Source: JAPUIN01 sp041580375 (GTDB lineage Bacteria; Acidobacteriota; Polarisedimenticolia; Gp22-AA2). From it: a stretch of DNA of 40,603 nt. Below the pieces are notes generated by a model, which saw only the letters and a list, made by a program, of their open reading frames with translations, did no database searches and had not been told where the DNA came from. The DNA lies in the NCBI GenBank assembly GCA_041580375.1, contig JBFGDZ010000009.1, positions 1-40,603 of the forward strand, in the 5' to 3' direction. Positions 6,806-15,767 of the stretch are shown here, piece by piece. Position 1 is the stretch's first letter. The number at the start of each line of letters is the position of its first letter. The position numbers were made by a program, and so were the translations under genes.

Positions 6806-8983
6806 ATGGGCAATGAGGAGATCGGAACGGCGGGAGCGGCGACGGGCGACCTCTCCCTGGAGGAACGGGCGTCGGAGTGGCGTCGGCGGCTCGCGTGGCT
6901 GACCCTCGGCTGGCTCGCATTCGAGACGCTGAGCGGCCTGTCCATCTATCTGCTGCCGTTCTCCGTTCCCAATCAGTGGATGGTGATCGTCCACACGGCG
7001 ATCGGTCTGCTCGCTCTGATCCCGGCGCTCGTCTACCTGATCCGTCACCTCGCGGTCTACTGGTCGCGCCCGCTCACGACGGTCAAGATCATGGGCTACC
7101 TGGCGACGGCCGCCACGGTCGTGGCGATCGTCTCAGGACTCGTTCTGACGGTTCAGGCCGTCCTCGGGCCGCGCATCGGATACGCCTGGGACACCGTACA
7201 CGTGGTCTCGACGTTCGCGCTCATCGCGTTCACCGTGCCGCACCTCGTCGTCATTCTCATCCGCGATCGGGCTCTCGCGATCCGTCCCCTCGTGTCCCGT
7301 CTTCATCGGGCGCAGCGCCGCGCTCTCGGCCTGGCGGGGGGCGCCTGCGCCTTCGGGTTCCTGCTCACGGCCGCGTTCTGGGCGATCGAGCCCGGCGAGA
7401 CGATGAACGACGTCTTCCCGGAGGACTACGCCACTCCCTACGGCGAGGATCGCCCCTTCGCACCGAGCCTGGCGCGCACGCTGACGGGCGGGGCCTATGA
7501 TCCGCGCTCCCTGTCGGGGTCGAGATCCTGCGGGACATCGGGATGCCACGAGCAGATCCTGGCGGAGTGGGAGGTCAGCGCGCACCGGTGGTCCGCCATG
7601 GATCTGGGATTTCAGCGCATCCAGAGCGAGATGGCCCGGCAGAACGGGCCGGAATCGACTCGCTACTGCGGCGGATGCCACGATCCGATCTCGCTCTTCT
7701 CGGGAAGCAAGCGGCTGTTCACCGAGGATCTCACGTCGAGCGCGGGCTATCAGGAGGGGGTATCGTGCCTGATCTGCCACTCGGTGCGGCAGACGGATCT
7801 CGAGGGCAACGCCAACTATGTCGTTGCGCAGCCGGCGCGGTACCTCTACGAACAGGAGGAGGATCCCGGCCTCCGGTTCATGCGCGATTTCGTCATCCGC
7901 GCCTACCCGCGGCAGCACATGGCGGATCTCAGCAAGAGGCTCTTCAAGACGCCCGAGTACTGCGCCGCCTGTCACAAGCAATTCATCGATCAGGAGGTGA
8001 ACAACGTCGGCTGGGTCCAGCTGCAGAATCAGTACGACAACTGGCGCAAGAGCCGCTGGAATCATCCGGACGATCCGCGGAAGACCATCGAGTGCCGAGA
8101 GTGCCACATGCCTCTGACGGCCTCGCGCGATCCAGCGTCCGGCGACGACGCCGACTACAATCGGGACCCGGGGGACGGCCGTCATCGGAGCCACCGTTTT
8201 CTCGGCGCGAACCAGGTGATGCCGGCCCTGCTGAAGCTCCCGGGAGCGGAGGAGCAGATCGAGCTGACGGAGAAGTGGCTGCGCGGTGAGATCGAGATCC
8301 CCGAGATCGCCGATAAGTGGTCGCGCGGCCCCGCGGTCGCGATCGAGGTCGTCGCGCCTCCCGAGGCTGCCCCCGGCGAGGAGATCGTCATCCGGGCGGT
8401 GGTGACCTCGAACAAGGTCGGGCATGATTTCCCCACCGGGCCCCTCGACATCATCCAGTCGTGGGTGGAGCTGACGGTGACGGACCCGGCGGGCAGGACG
8501 ATCTTCACCTCGGGGACGGTGGACGCACGACACTTCATCGAGCCCGGCTCCTTCATGTTCAAGGCGGAGCCGGTCGACCAGTACGGCAATCTCATCGACC
8601 GCCATAACCTGTGGGAGATGGTCGGGGTGCGGTACCGCCGATCTCTGTTCCCCGGTTTCTCCGACACGGCGGAGTACGCCATCCGCTGCCCGGGCGGCGC
8701 CGCGGATGCGGAGCAGCCACCCGGCGACGCGCGCGACTTCGCGTTTGCGGCGCCGGAGGCGCCGAACGGCGAATTGAAAGTCAGCGCGCGCCTGCTGTAC
8801 CGGAAGATCGATCAGTACCTGCTGAACTTCATGTTCGGGGAGGATTCGGGGCTCACGACGCCGATCACCGAGATGGCCCGCGACGAGGCGACCGTGCGAA
8901 TCGTGGCGCGCGCCGCCGGCGGCCGGGCGGAGGAAGCAGCAGCCCAGCCGGCGGCCGGAGCCGGCGCCCGCATGAAACCGTGA
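6806..8983 (+). CDS. Membrane cytochrome: b-type transmembrane domain fused to a pentahaem c-type domain
   Basis: This 725-aa protein begins with five predicted helices (about 30-50, 58-82, 95-119, 129-153, 172-194). Helices two and four each carry two histidines (His63, His81; His132, His146), enough for two b haems. The following extracytoplasmic part has one CX4CH site (Cys242-His248) and four CXXCH sites (288-292, 321-325, 386-390, 430-434), so five c haems are expected. CX4CH is also known from cytochrome c3. It probably moves electrons between the quinone pool and a periplasmic partner; direction and substrate are unknown. It ends in a beta-rich region (about 510-700). GTGA overlap couples it to the CRTAC1 gene. 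Confidence 0.85.
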   Translation: MGNEEIGTAGAATGDLSLEERASEWRRRLAWLTLGWLAFETLSGLSIYLLPFSVPNQWMVIVHTAIGLLALIPALVYLIRHLAVYWSRPLTTVKIMGYLATAATVVAIVSGLVLTVQAVLGPRIGYAWDTVHVVSTFALIAFTVPHLVVILIRDRALAIRPLVSRLHRAQRRALGLAGGACAFGFLLTAAFWAIEPGETMNDVFPEDYATPYGEDRPFAPSLARTLTGGAYDPRSLSGSRSCGTSGCHEQILAEWEVSAHRWSAMDLGFQRIQSEMARQNGPESTRYCGGCHDPISLFSGSKRLFTEDLTSSAGYQEGVSCLICHSVRQTDLEGNANYVVAQPARYLYEQEEDPGLRFMRDFVIRAYPRQHMADLSKRLFKTPEYCAACHKQFIDQEVNNVGWVQLQNQYDNWRKSRWNHPDDPRKTIECRECHMPLTASRDPASGDDADYNRDPGDGRHRSHRFLGANQVMPALLKLPGAEEQIELTEKWLRGEIEIPEIADKWSRGPAVAIEVVAPPEAAPGEEIVIRAVVTSNKVGHDFPTGPLDIIQSWVELTVTDPAGRTIFTSGTVDARHFIEPGSFMFKAEPVDQYGNLIDRHNLWEMVGVRYRRSLFPGFSDTAEYAIRCPGGAADAEQPPGDARDFAFAAPEAPNGELKVSARLLYRKIDQYLLNFMFGEDSGLTTPITEMARDEATVRIVARAAGGRAEEAAAQPAAGAGARMKP

Positions 8984-11616
8984 ACCGCAGCACGGCGGCG
9001 GGCCCCGCCCGATCGCTCGGAAGGCGGGCGCGCACGTACCTGGCAGTCTTCGCCTCCGGCTTCGTCCTCGTCCTCCTGATCATCCTGGCGGTGCGCCCCG
9101 AGCGGACCGAGTACACACCCGGATCCGACGAGGAGGCGCGGAGCGCCATCACCAGCCGCCTCGCCCGCGACCTGCCGTCCGACGCCCCCGCGGTCCGGTT
9201 CGTCGACGCGGCCGAGGCGGCGGGCATCCGCTTTCATCACTTTCAGGGGACCCGCTCGACGCAGCTTCCCGAGGACATGGGCTCCGGCGCCGCGTGGGGC
9301 GACTACGACGGCGACGGCGACCCGGACCTGTTTCTCGTGAACGAGTCCGGGCCCCTCGTGGACCGGCCCGGCGATTCGGGATCCGCGCGCTCCGCGCTCT
9401 ACCGCAACGACGGTGACGGGAGGTTCTCCGACGTCACGGACGAGGCCGGCGTCGGCGTCGGAGGCTGCGGAATGGGCGCGGCCTGGGGAGACTTCGACTC
9501 CGACGGCGATCTCGATCTGCTGGTCACGCGATTCGGAACGAACGTGCTGTTCCGCAATCGCGGCGACGGAACGTTCGAGGACGCCACCCGGGCGGCGGGT
9601 CTCCACGGGTTCGAGGGATTCTGGACGGGCGCCTCGTGGAGCGATTACGACCGCGACGGCGACCTCGACCTCTACGTCTGCGGCTACGTCCGCTATCGCT
9701 ACGACGCGGATCTCGCGGGGCGCACTTCACAGCAGTATCAGGCCGTGGTGCCGTTCACTCTCAATCCGTCGACTTATGCGCCCGAGCGCAACCTGCTCTT
9801 CCGCAACGACGGGGGGACCTTCAGCGAGACGGCGCGCGCGGCCGGCGTGGACAATGCCACGGGCCGGTCGCTGTCCGCCGCGTGGGCCGACTTCGACCAG
9901 GACGGGTGGCCCGATCTCTACGTCGCCAACGACATCTCCGACAACGCGCTGTTTCACAATCGAGGGGACGGCACCTTCCGGGACATCAGCCACTCGGCGT
10001 GGGTTGCCGATTACCGCGGAGCGATGGGCCTGGCGGTGGGCGACTGGGAGAACGACGGCGACCTCGACATCTTCGTCACGCACTGGATCGCCCAGGAGAA
10101 CGCCCTCTTCGAGAATCAGCGGGGCGGCATGACGACGACCGCATCGGAGCCTGTGCGCTTCATGGATCAGGCCGATCTGAACGGCCTGGGCCAGATCGCG
10201 CTCGACTACATCGGCTGGGGAACGGAGTTCTTCGACTACGACAACGACGGGCGCCTCGACCTGTTCGTCGCCAACGGAAGCACATTCCAGGAGCGGGACG
10301 ATCCCGTCCGCCTGGTGCCGATGCGGCATCTGCTCTTCTGGAACGCCGGGCCGGGGAGAGGATTCTACGAGGTCGGAGCAGCGACGAGCGAGGCGCTCGA
10401 GGCGGCGGACGTCGGCCGGGGAGCGGCGTTCGCCGACTACGATGGCGACGGAGACATCGACATCCTGGTGGCGGTGAACGGCGGCCGCGTCCGGCTGCTG
10501 CGCAACGAAGGCGGCGACGCGGGCGCATGGGCGCGCATCGTGCTGCGCGGGGCTGCCGGCGCCGGACGGGAAAACGCGGCGGAAGACGGCCCGCGCGCAT
10601 CGCCGCCGTTCGCCGAGGGGGCGATCGTGACGGTGCACACCGGATCGCAGCGCCGGATGCGCCTCGTCGGCGGAAGTCCTTCCTACTTGAGCCAGTCCCC
10701 TCCGGGCGAGGTCCTGTTCGGCCTCGGCACGGCCGGGCGGATCGACCGGCTGGAAGTCCACTGGCCGAGCGGGCTCGAGCAGTCGTTCGAGGGGCTGCCG
10801 GTGCGGACGACGATCCGGATCCAGGAGGGGGAGGCGCCGGTTGCGGGCGGCGCGGAGAAGTCGGATCGCGCCGATGCGAGACGTTTCTGGACGGTCTTCA
10901 GGCAGGCCACGCAGACGCGGATCGGCGGCGACTGCGCCGGCGCCATCCGGCAGTATGAAGAAGCCCTGACCCTCGATCCGTCGCACGAGGACTCCCTCTA
11001 TTACCTCGGCCAGTGTTTCAGAGAAGTGGGACGATACGAGCGGTCGCGCGATGCCCTCTCGAGACTCATCCGGATCAATCCGGCGGCCGCCCGCGGGCAC
11101 AGCGCCCTGGGATCGCTGCTGGCCTCGCCGGATGAGGGAGCGCCGTGGGACCCGGCCGCCGCCGAGACCCACCTGCGTCGCGCGCACGAGATCAACGCGG
11201 AGGAGACGGGCCCGATCGTGAGAATCGGAGAACTGCTCATCCTCCGTGGCGAGCACGCCGAGGCGGCCGAGCTCCTCGAAGGTGCGAGCCGGACCAATCC
11301 GCGCAGCGTGGAAGCCGCGTTCCTCGCCGGCTACCTCCGCTGGAATGATGGGGACGGCGCGCGGGCGCTCGAGTGGTTTTCGCGCGCGGTCGAAGCGGCC
11401 CGGCCGACGCGGCCGGCGGAAGGCGTGCCGGGCGAAGGGGACGTCCGTCCGGGCGCAGTGATGATGTCCCGCAAGGACGACACGCTGTTCGGTGCATTCG
11501 CGCGCGGTCTACTCGGTGAAGAGAGGGGATTCGCCGGGCCGATGAGCGATCTCGACGGCGTGTACGCTCCCGTACGCAAATTCGCACGCGACCTGGCGGC
11601 GCGCACGCGCCCCTGA
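8980..11616 (+). CDS. CRTAC1-family protein: FG-GAP/VCBS repeats, ASPIC/UnbV domain and TPRs
   Basis: This 878-aa protein has one N-terminal membrane anchor (about 19-38), then a beta-propeller-like region with at least seven Ca-binding loops such as DYDGDGDPDLF, DFDSDGDLDLL and DYDRDGDLDLY. An ASPIC/UnbV domain follows (about 500-615), then TPR-like repeats (about 640-870). It should be exported and anchored. Proteins of this type often neighbour multihaem cytochromes in Acidobacteriota and related phyla, but their function is not settled. GTG 8980 overlaps the cytochrome stop as GTGA, which supports a joint role, perhaps as a scaffold or binding partner. Confidence 0.85.
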   Translation: MNRSTAAGPARSLGRRARTYLAVFASGFVLVLLIILAVRPERTEYTPGSDEEARSAITSRLARDLPSDAPAVRFVDAAEAAGIRFHHFQGTRSTQLPEDMGSGAAWGDYDGDGDPDLFLVNESGPLVDRPGDSGSARSALYRNDGDGRFSDVTDEAGVGVGGCGMGAAWGDFDSDGDLDLLVTRFGTNVLFRNRGDGTFEDATRAAGLHGFEGFWTGASWSDYDRDGDLDLYVCGYVRYRYDADLAGRTSQQYQAVVPFTLNPSTYAPERNLLFRNDGGTFSETARAAGVDNATGRSLSAAWADFDQDGWPDLYVANDISDNALFHNRGDGTFRDISHSAWVADYRGAMGLAVGDWENDGDLDIFVTHWIAQENALFENQRGGMTTTASEPVRFMDQADLNGLGQIALDYIGWGTEFFDYDNDGRLDLFVANGSTFQERDDPVRLVPMRHLLFWNAGPGRGFYEVGAATSEALEAADVGRGAAFADYDGDGDIDILVAVNGGRVRLLRNEGGDAGAWARIVLRGAAGAGRENAAEDGPRASPPFAEGAIVTVHTGSQRRMRLVGGSPSYLSQSPPGEVLFGLGTAGRIDRLEVHWPSGLEQSFEGLPVRTTIRIQEGEAPVAGGAEKSDRADARRFWTVFRQATQTRIGGDCAGAIRQYEEALTLDPSHEDSLYYLGQCFREVGRYERSRDALSRLIRINPAAARGHSALGSLLASPDEGAPWDPAAAETHLRRAHEINAEETGPIVRIGELLILRGEHAEAAELLEGASRTNPRSVEAAFLAGYLRWNDGDGARALEWFSRAVEAARPTRPAEGVPGEGDVRPGAVMMSRKDDTLFGAFARGLLGEERGFAGPMSDLDGVYAPVRKFARDLAARTRP

Positions 11617-11797
11617 TGCCGCCGCGCCGAACCTGACGCCGGGCGCCCCGCCTCCGACCCTCCCGAAGGTCTAGACATCCGGTCGCCTCTTCGTGGAGAA
11701 TGACGCCACCCCACGGGACATCCGGAGAGGCCGATGTCATGTCCGCCAACGGAGGCGGCGACCGGAGGCATCCCGGGGCTATTGGAGGTCAGGCGGG

Positions 11798-12001
11798 ATG
11801 GCCAGAGGCAAGGTCAAGTGGTTCAGCGACACCAAGGGTTACGGATTCATCACACCGGACGACGGCAGCAAGGACGTCTTCGTCCATCACAGCGCCATCC
11901 AGATGCAGGGGTTCCGGACCCTGCTGGAGGGTGACGCCGTGGAGTTCGAGATCGAGCAGGGGCAGAAGGGTCCCGCCGCGGCCAACGTACGCAAGGTCTG
12001 A
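11798..12001 (+). CDS. Cold-shock domain protein (CspA family)
   Basis: This 67-aa protein is a single cold-shock domain with RNP1 (KGYGFI, 13-18) and RNP2 (VFVHH, 27-31). It binds single-stranded RNA or DNA and probably acts as an RNA chaperone. The ATG has GGAGGT 8 nt upstream. The 181-bp gap before it probably holds its own promoter and leader, as is common for csp genes, but I see no clear -10/-35. A perfect 13-bp stem hairpin follows, so it is monocistronic. Confidence 0.95.
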   Translation: MARGKVKWFSDTKGYGFITPDDGSKDVFVHHSAIQMQGFRTLLEGDAVEFEIEQGQKGPAAANVRKV

Positions 12002-12027
12002 ACGGTCGAGATCGAACGGATAGGACG

Positions 12028-12064
12028 GACCCCGGGCCTCACGCGGTCCGGGAGGCCCGGGGTC
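12028..12064 (+). terminator. Terminator-like hairpin after the cold-shock gene
   Basis: The arms 12028-12040 and 12052-12064 are exact reverse complements over 13 bp, with an 11-nt loop. No clear T-run follows, so release may need other factors, but the position right after the stop codon supports termination. Confidence 0.6.
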
Positions 12065-12080
12065 GTCGGCTCTCCTCAAG

Positions 12081-12563
12081 GTGATCACGTCACTCCTCGC
12101 GGTCCTCTCGTCACCCCGCTTCTTCCGCCTCTGGTTCGGTTACGGGATCGTGATCTTCACCGCCGTCGCCCTTGCGGCCGCCTGGCGCAGGGGGACGACG
12201 GCCGGTCTGATCGCCTGCGCCGTCGCGATCGCGTTCTGGCTCGAGAGCTCCACCGGATACTGCCGCCGCTGCACCCACTTCAACTGCGGACCTCATGGAT
12301 GGATCATGCGCCGCGCGTTCCGCCGGGATACCGCGCCCCTGCCGCGCCGGAGGCTCATGCTGCACGTCGTCCTGGACATTCTCATGGCGGTCGGAGGCTC
12401 GGCGTTGATCGTCTCCGCCTGGCCCGGCATGCTGCCGCCCGTCCTCATCTGGATCGCCGGCGCCGCATGGAGCGCCGCTCCCCGGAGCCCGGCGGCACGG
12501 CGCGATACGGCGAAATGGGGTGGCGCCGCCCCGGGACCGCGCGAGAATAAGTCCCTCCATTGA
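12081..12563 (+). CDS. Small membrane protein with a CX2CX4C motif, function unknown
   Basis: This 160-aa protein has about three predicted helices (17-35, 39-56, 93-115). A cysteine cluster YCRRCTHFNCGPHG (Cys61, 64, 69) follows the second helix. The motif could bind a metal or a small Fe-S centre; I do not recognise the family. The start is a GTG only 17 nt after the csp hairpin with at most a weak ribosome site (AAGG), so the start is uncertain. The C-terminal ~45 residues are Ala/Pro/Arg-rich and probably disordered. Confidence 0.6.
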   Translation: MITSLLAVLSSPRFFRLWFGYGIVIFTAVALAAAWRRGTTAGLIACAVAIAFWLESSTGYCRRCTHFNCGPHGWIMRRAFRRDTAPLPRRRLMLHVVLDILMAVGGSALIVSAWPGMLPPVLIWIAGAAWSAAPRSPAARRDTAKWGGAAPGPRENKSLH

Positions 12564-12623
12564 CGTCAACCGCTCCGGACACCATGTTCTAAGGGCCCGT
12601 CCGGGGGAAGGGAGGGAGGCGGC

Positions 12624-13487
12624 ATGAGACGGCGCTCGTTGACCGGCATCGGCGTGATCCTCGGCCTCGCCGCCGCATTTCTCATGACCCGCCCCCACGT
12701 GCGCGAAACGGCCGCGCGCGCCGATGAGCGCATTCCCGCCTTCGTCACCGCGACCTTTCCGCTGGCGACGGAGGTCCTGATCGCCGGACGGCCGCGCCAC
12801 TCGGAGCCCCGCACCGTGACGCTGCAGGGAAGCGGCACGATTCTGTTCGAGCGCTTCGTCCTCACGGTGGCCCACGTCACCGCGTGGGATAATTTCCGCG
12901 AAGGACTGCGCGCCTCGGGCACCGAGCCAGCCCGCTATCGCTCCGCTCGGAGGCTCGAGGAAGCGACGTACCTGATGCTCCCCGAAGGCCGCGTTCGACT
13001 GCGCCCGCTCGCGCGCTCCGATGAGGCCGACGTGGCCCTGTTCTGGCTGCCGGAAGAGATCAACGCACCCGACCTGCCATGCTCCATCGGTGACAGCGAC
13101 GCCCTGAGGCTGGGTGAGAGTCTCCTTCTCGTCGAGCGCGATCCCTCCGCCGGCCCCCTCGTCCGCCCCGCGGCGGTCGCGGCGCTCCGCGGCACCTCCC
13201 AGACGGCCGCCGTGGCGAGCGCCGAACGATCGTTCGTTCTCGACATCGGCCTGGTCTCCGGCGAGAGCGGATCCCCGCTTCTGATTTGGCGGGATCGGAC
13301 ATGCGATCTCATCGGTCTGGCGCAGGGCACCTACCGCGGCCCGCGGCAACTCTCCTGGGGAATCCGCATCCGCGAAGCCCTCGAGGCGCTCGCGCGGTCG
13401 GTCGATCATCCCCGCGCGGTCGAGTTCCTGCAGGCGGTCTGCGCCGCCGCCGTGCGTCCCCATGCCTTCGACTTCTGCGGCTCCTGA
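12624..13487 (+). CDS. Exported trypsin-like serine protease
   Basis: This 287-aa protein starts with a signal peptide or anchor (about 5-22). The chymotrypsin-fold triad is visible: His84 in VLTVAHVT, Asp136 in EADVALFW and Ser215 in SGESGSPLL. There is no PDZ domain, unlike HtrA/DegP. It should act in the periplasm or outside the cell; substrates are unknown. The ATG has GGGAGG upstream. It stands alone, with a separate promoter for the next gene. Confidence 0.8.
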   Translation: MRRRSLTGIGVILGLAAAFLMTRPHVRETAARADERIPAFVTATFPLATEVLIAGRPRHSEPRTVTLQGSGTILFERFVLTVAHVTAWDNFREGLRASGTEPARYRSARRLEEATYLMLPEGRVRLRPLARSDEADVALFWLPEEINAPDLPCSIGDSDALRLGESLLLVERDPSAGPLVRPAAVAALRGTSQTAAVASAERSFVLDIGLVSGESGSPLLIWRDRTCDLIGLAQGTYRGPRQLSWGIRIREALEALARSVDHPRAVEFLQAVCAAAVRPHAFDFCGS

Positions 13488-13560
13488 GCAGCGCGCGCCG
13501 CGAAGGTCCGGGTTTCCCTGAGCGGCACGCCGGGTTCGTGCTTTTTCGCACCCTTTCTGG

Positions 13561-13589
13561 TTGACAGACCCCCGACCCTACAGTACAAA
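13561..13589 (+). promoter_or_regulatory. Sigma-70 promoter of the GAF-PAS gene
   Basis: A perfect TTGACA is followed after 17 bp by TACAAA (4/6). Transcription would start near 13596 and give a leader of about 54 nt. Confidence 0.65.
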
Positions 13590-13649
13590 AGGATCGCTGC
13601 TGCTCCGGCGCACCGGTTCCCGCTCGGGCTGACGAGAGGGACATCGCGA

Positions 13650-14645
13650 TTGCCATCATCCGCGCATAACCCGTCCCACCAGAGCCTCCAGAGGCGCTAT
13701 CAGAAACTGCAGCGCCTCTGCGATGAGTTGCTCGACATCGTTCAGGTGTCGCGGCTCGACGAGACCTACCGCAAGGTCGTCGACGTGCCGGTCCGGATCA
13801 TGGAACTGGAGACGGCCGGCCTCCTGCTCGTCGACCGGTTCGACCGCCGCCTGTACGTCGTCGCCCGGGGCGCCAGGAAGCGACGCGTGCGGACAGCGGA
13901 ACGGGAGATGACGGAGCGGGAACTGAAGGACGCGCGCGCGGCGCTCAGGCGCGGCCGCGTGCTGGTCACGACGCCTGCCCGGAATCGTCCGCGATCCGGC
14001 CGGGCGAAGGGCGGGGGCTCCGGTGACCGCGGGGCGGCCTACATACCGCTCATGTCGCGCGGCATCCCGTTCGGGCTGCTGCACCTGCGCGCGCTCCCGG
14101 GGCGATCCTGGATGAAGGACGAGGTGGAGCTGGCCGTCCACTTCGGCGGGCTGGCCGCGGTGGCGATCGAGAACGCGAAGCTGCTGAGCAGGCTGACCGA
14201 GACCGAGGGGCGGCTGCGCAGTCTGATCGAGCACATCCCGGCGATCGTCTACACCTGCGAGGTGTTCGCGCCGTTCCAGACCATCTATGTGAATCCGCAG
14301 GTGAAGACGATCCTCGGATACACTCGAGAGCAGTTCATGAACTCCCCGGGATTCTCCATGGAGATCGTCCATCCCGCGGACGCCGACCGCCTCGCGACGT
14401 TCGCCAATTCCGCCGTCCGCCGGCGCGGGCTCGCGACGCTCGAGTATCGCCTGCGCGATCGGTGGGGTGAATACCGCTGGTTCCGGGACGAGGCCGTGCT
14501 CGTGCGCGATCCATCCGGCAAGCCGATCGCGTGGCACGGTGTGCTGGTCGAGATCACCGGACTCAAGAGGACCCGGGACAAGGAGATCCGCTTTCCGGTG
14601 CGGGCGGCCATCGAAGACGTCCCGACTCCGGTCGGCCCCCGCTAG
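13650..14645 (+). CDS. GAF-PAS sensor protein without an output domain
   Basis: This 331-aa protein has an N-terminal helix, a GAF domain (about 25-180, ending GLAAVAIENAKLLSRL) and a PAS/PAC domain (about 190-310, IPAIVYTCEVFAPFQTIYVN onward). It ends right after the PAC motif, with no kinase, GGDEF, EAL or HTH. It may work as a partner of another signalling protein or be a truncated kinase; no frameshifted remnant is visible before uppP. The start is TTG with GAGAGGG about 9 nt upstream and lies behind a good sigma-70 promoter. Confidence 0.75.
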   Translation: MPSSAHNPSHQSLQRRYQKLQRLCDELLDIVQVSRLDETYRKVVDVPVRIMELETAGLLLVDRFDRRLYVVARGARKRRVRTAEREMTERELKDARAALRRGRVLVTTPARNRPRSGRAKGGGSGDRGAAYIPLMSRGIPFGLLHLRALPGRSWMKDEVELAVHFGGLAAVAIENAKLLSRLTETEGRLRSLIEHIPAIVYTCEVFAPFQTIYVNPQVKTILGYTREQFMNSPGFSMEIVHPADADRLATFANSAVRRRGLATLEYRLRDRWGEYRWFRDEAVLVRDPSGKPIAWHGVLVEITGLKRTRDKEIRFPVRAAIEDVPTPVGPR

Positions 14646-14731
14646 GGTCACCGATCGGAATCGGCCCCGACTGTTCGAATCCGCCTGATCGGTTCCGTGC
14701 CGGCGTGAAGCAGCGCATCGATCGGCTCCCC

Positions 14732-14758
14732 TTGCAACCGCGCACTCCCTCGGATAAT
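14732..14758 (+). promoter_or_regulatory. Promoter of uppP, close to the start codon
   Basis: TTGCAA and GATAAT are separated by 15 bp, a short spacer. The -10 ends 10 nt before ATG 14769, so the mRNA would have almost no leader. Confidence 0.4.
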
Positions 14759-14768
14759 CTGCGCCGCC

Positions 14769-15569
14769 ATGAGCGACGTCGTCATCGCCATGCTGCTGGG
14801 AATCGTCGAGGGGCTGACCGAGTTCGTTCCCGTCTCCTCCACGGGGCACCTCATCGTCGTCGGGAGGCTCCTGGGGTACGAGGGCGGGCGCGCGGCCACG
14901 TTTGAGATCGTCATCCAACTGGGCGCCATCCTGGCCGTCGTGGCGCAGCAGAGAGATCGCTTCGCGCGGCTTCTGCGTCCCTCCGGAAACGAGGGGTTCG
15001 CCGGAGCGAGGGGGATCCGGCTGCTCGCGATCACGACCGTTCCGGCGCTCGTCGCCGGGGCGCTGCTGCATGGGGTCATCAAGGACCATCTCTTCGGCCC
15101 GGTCACCGTGTCCTTCGCCCTGCTGGCCGGCGGCGTGGGGATTCTGCTGGCCGAACGCTTCCGTCCACCGGACCGGATCAGCGACCTCGACGGTCTCACG
15201 TCCCGCGCGGCGCTCCAGATCGGCCTGTTCCAGTGCCTCTCGCTCTGGCCCGGAGTCTCGCGATCCGCGGCCACCATCGCGGGCGGGCTCCTGTGCGGCG
15301 TGTCGCGTCGAACGGCCGCGACCTATTCCTTCATCGCGGCCGTGCCGATCATGGCGGCGGCGACGGCGTACGATCTCCTGCGCAGCTGGAGCCTCCTCAC
15401 ACCGTCCGACCTGGTCCCGTTCTCCGTCGGCTTCCTCGTGGCGTTCATCTCGGCGTGGGCGGCGCTGCGCTTCTTCCTCGCGATGCTCGGGCGCTTCACG
15501 CTTCGTCCGTTCGCCTGGTACCGGATCGCGATCGCGCCGCTGATCTACTGGTACTGGGCCGTCCTCTAG
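14769..15569 (+). CDS. uppP: Undecaprenyl-diphosphatase
   Basis: This 266-aa polytopic protein is the normal length for UppP/BacA. It carries both signatures: GIVEGLTEFVPVSSTGH near the N-terminus and PGVSRSAATIAGG in the middle, which supply catalytic Glu, His and Arg residues in this family. It dephosphorylates undecaprenyl diphosphate to recycle the lipid carrier for peptidoglycan and other cell-wall polymers, and its overexpression gives bacitracin resistance. No ribosome site is seen before the ATG, but a -10-like GATAAT is 10 nt upstream, pointing to a leaderless or nearly leaderless transcript. Confidence 0.95.
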   Translation: MSDVVIAMLLGIVEGLTEFVPVSSTGHLIVVGRLLGYEGGRAATFEIVIQLGAILAVVAQQRDRFARLLRPSGNEGFAGARGIRLLAITTVPALVAGALLHGVIKDHLFGPVTVSFALLAGGVGILLAERFRPPDRISDLDGLTSRAALQIGLFQCLSLWPGVSRSAATIAGGLLCGVSRRTAATYSFIAAVPIMAAATAYDLLRSWSLLTPSDLVPFSVGFLVAFISAWAALRFFLAMLGRFTLRPFAWYRIAIAPLIYWYWAVL

Positions 15570-15587
15570 CGACGTCCGCGCGTCGCT
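15568..15587 (+). terminator. Hairpin at the end of uppP
   Basis: A perfect 7-bp stem (15568-15574 with 15581-15587) and a 6-nt loop start inside the uppP stop codon. No T-run follows, so termination strength is uncertain. Confidence 0.35.
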
Positions 15588-15767
15588 GAGGGACGCGCCG
15601 GATCGGCGCCGCGCCGGAGTTGCCCCGCCGCCAACGGGCCGGCTGGAACCGCGCGGCGGGATCCGTGTTAGGATGCGACGCCGGGCCGATGCGAACAGGA
15701 TCGGACCCGGATCGGGCGAGGCGGTCCCTGAGCGCCTTCCGCCCTTCCCCACGAAGGAGGTGCCGGC

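Noticed and set aside
9727..11256. 509-codon minus-strand frame inside the CRTAC1 gene
   Set aside because: The plus strand has seven Ca-binding loops, an ASPIC domain and TPRs in one frame; the antisense frame is a shadow.
14673..14682. tRNA-like T-loop GTTCGAATCC
   Set aside because: No matching T-stem, anticodon arm or acceptor stem surrounds it.
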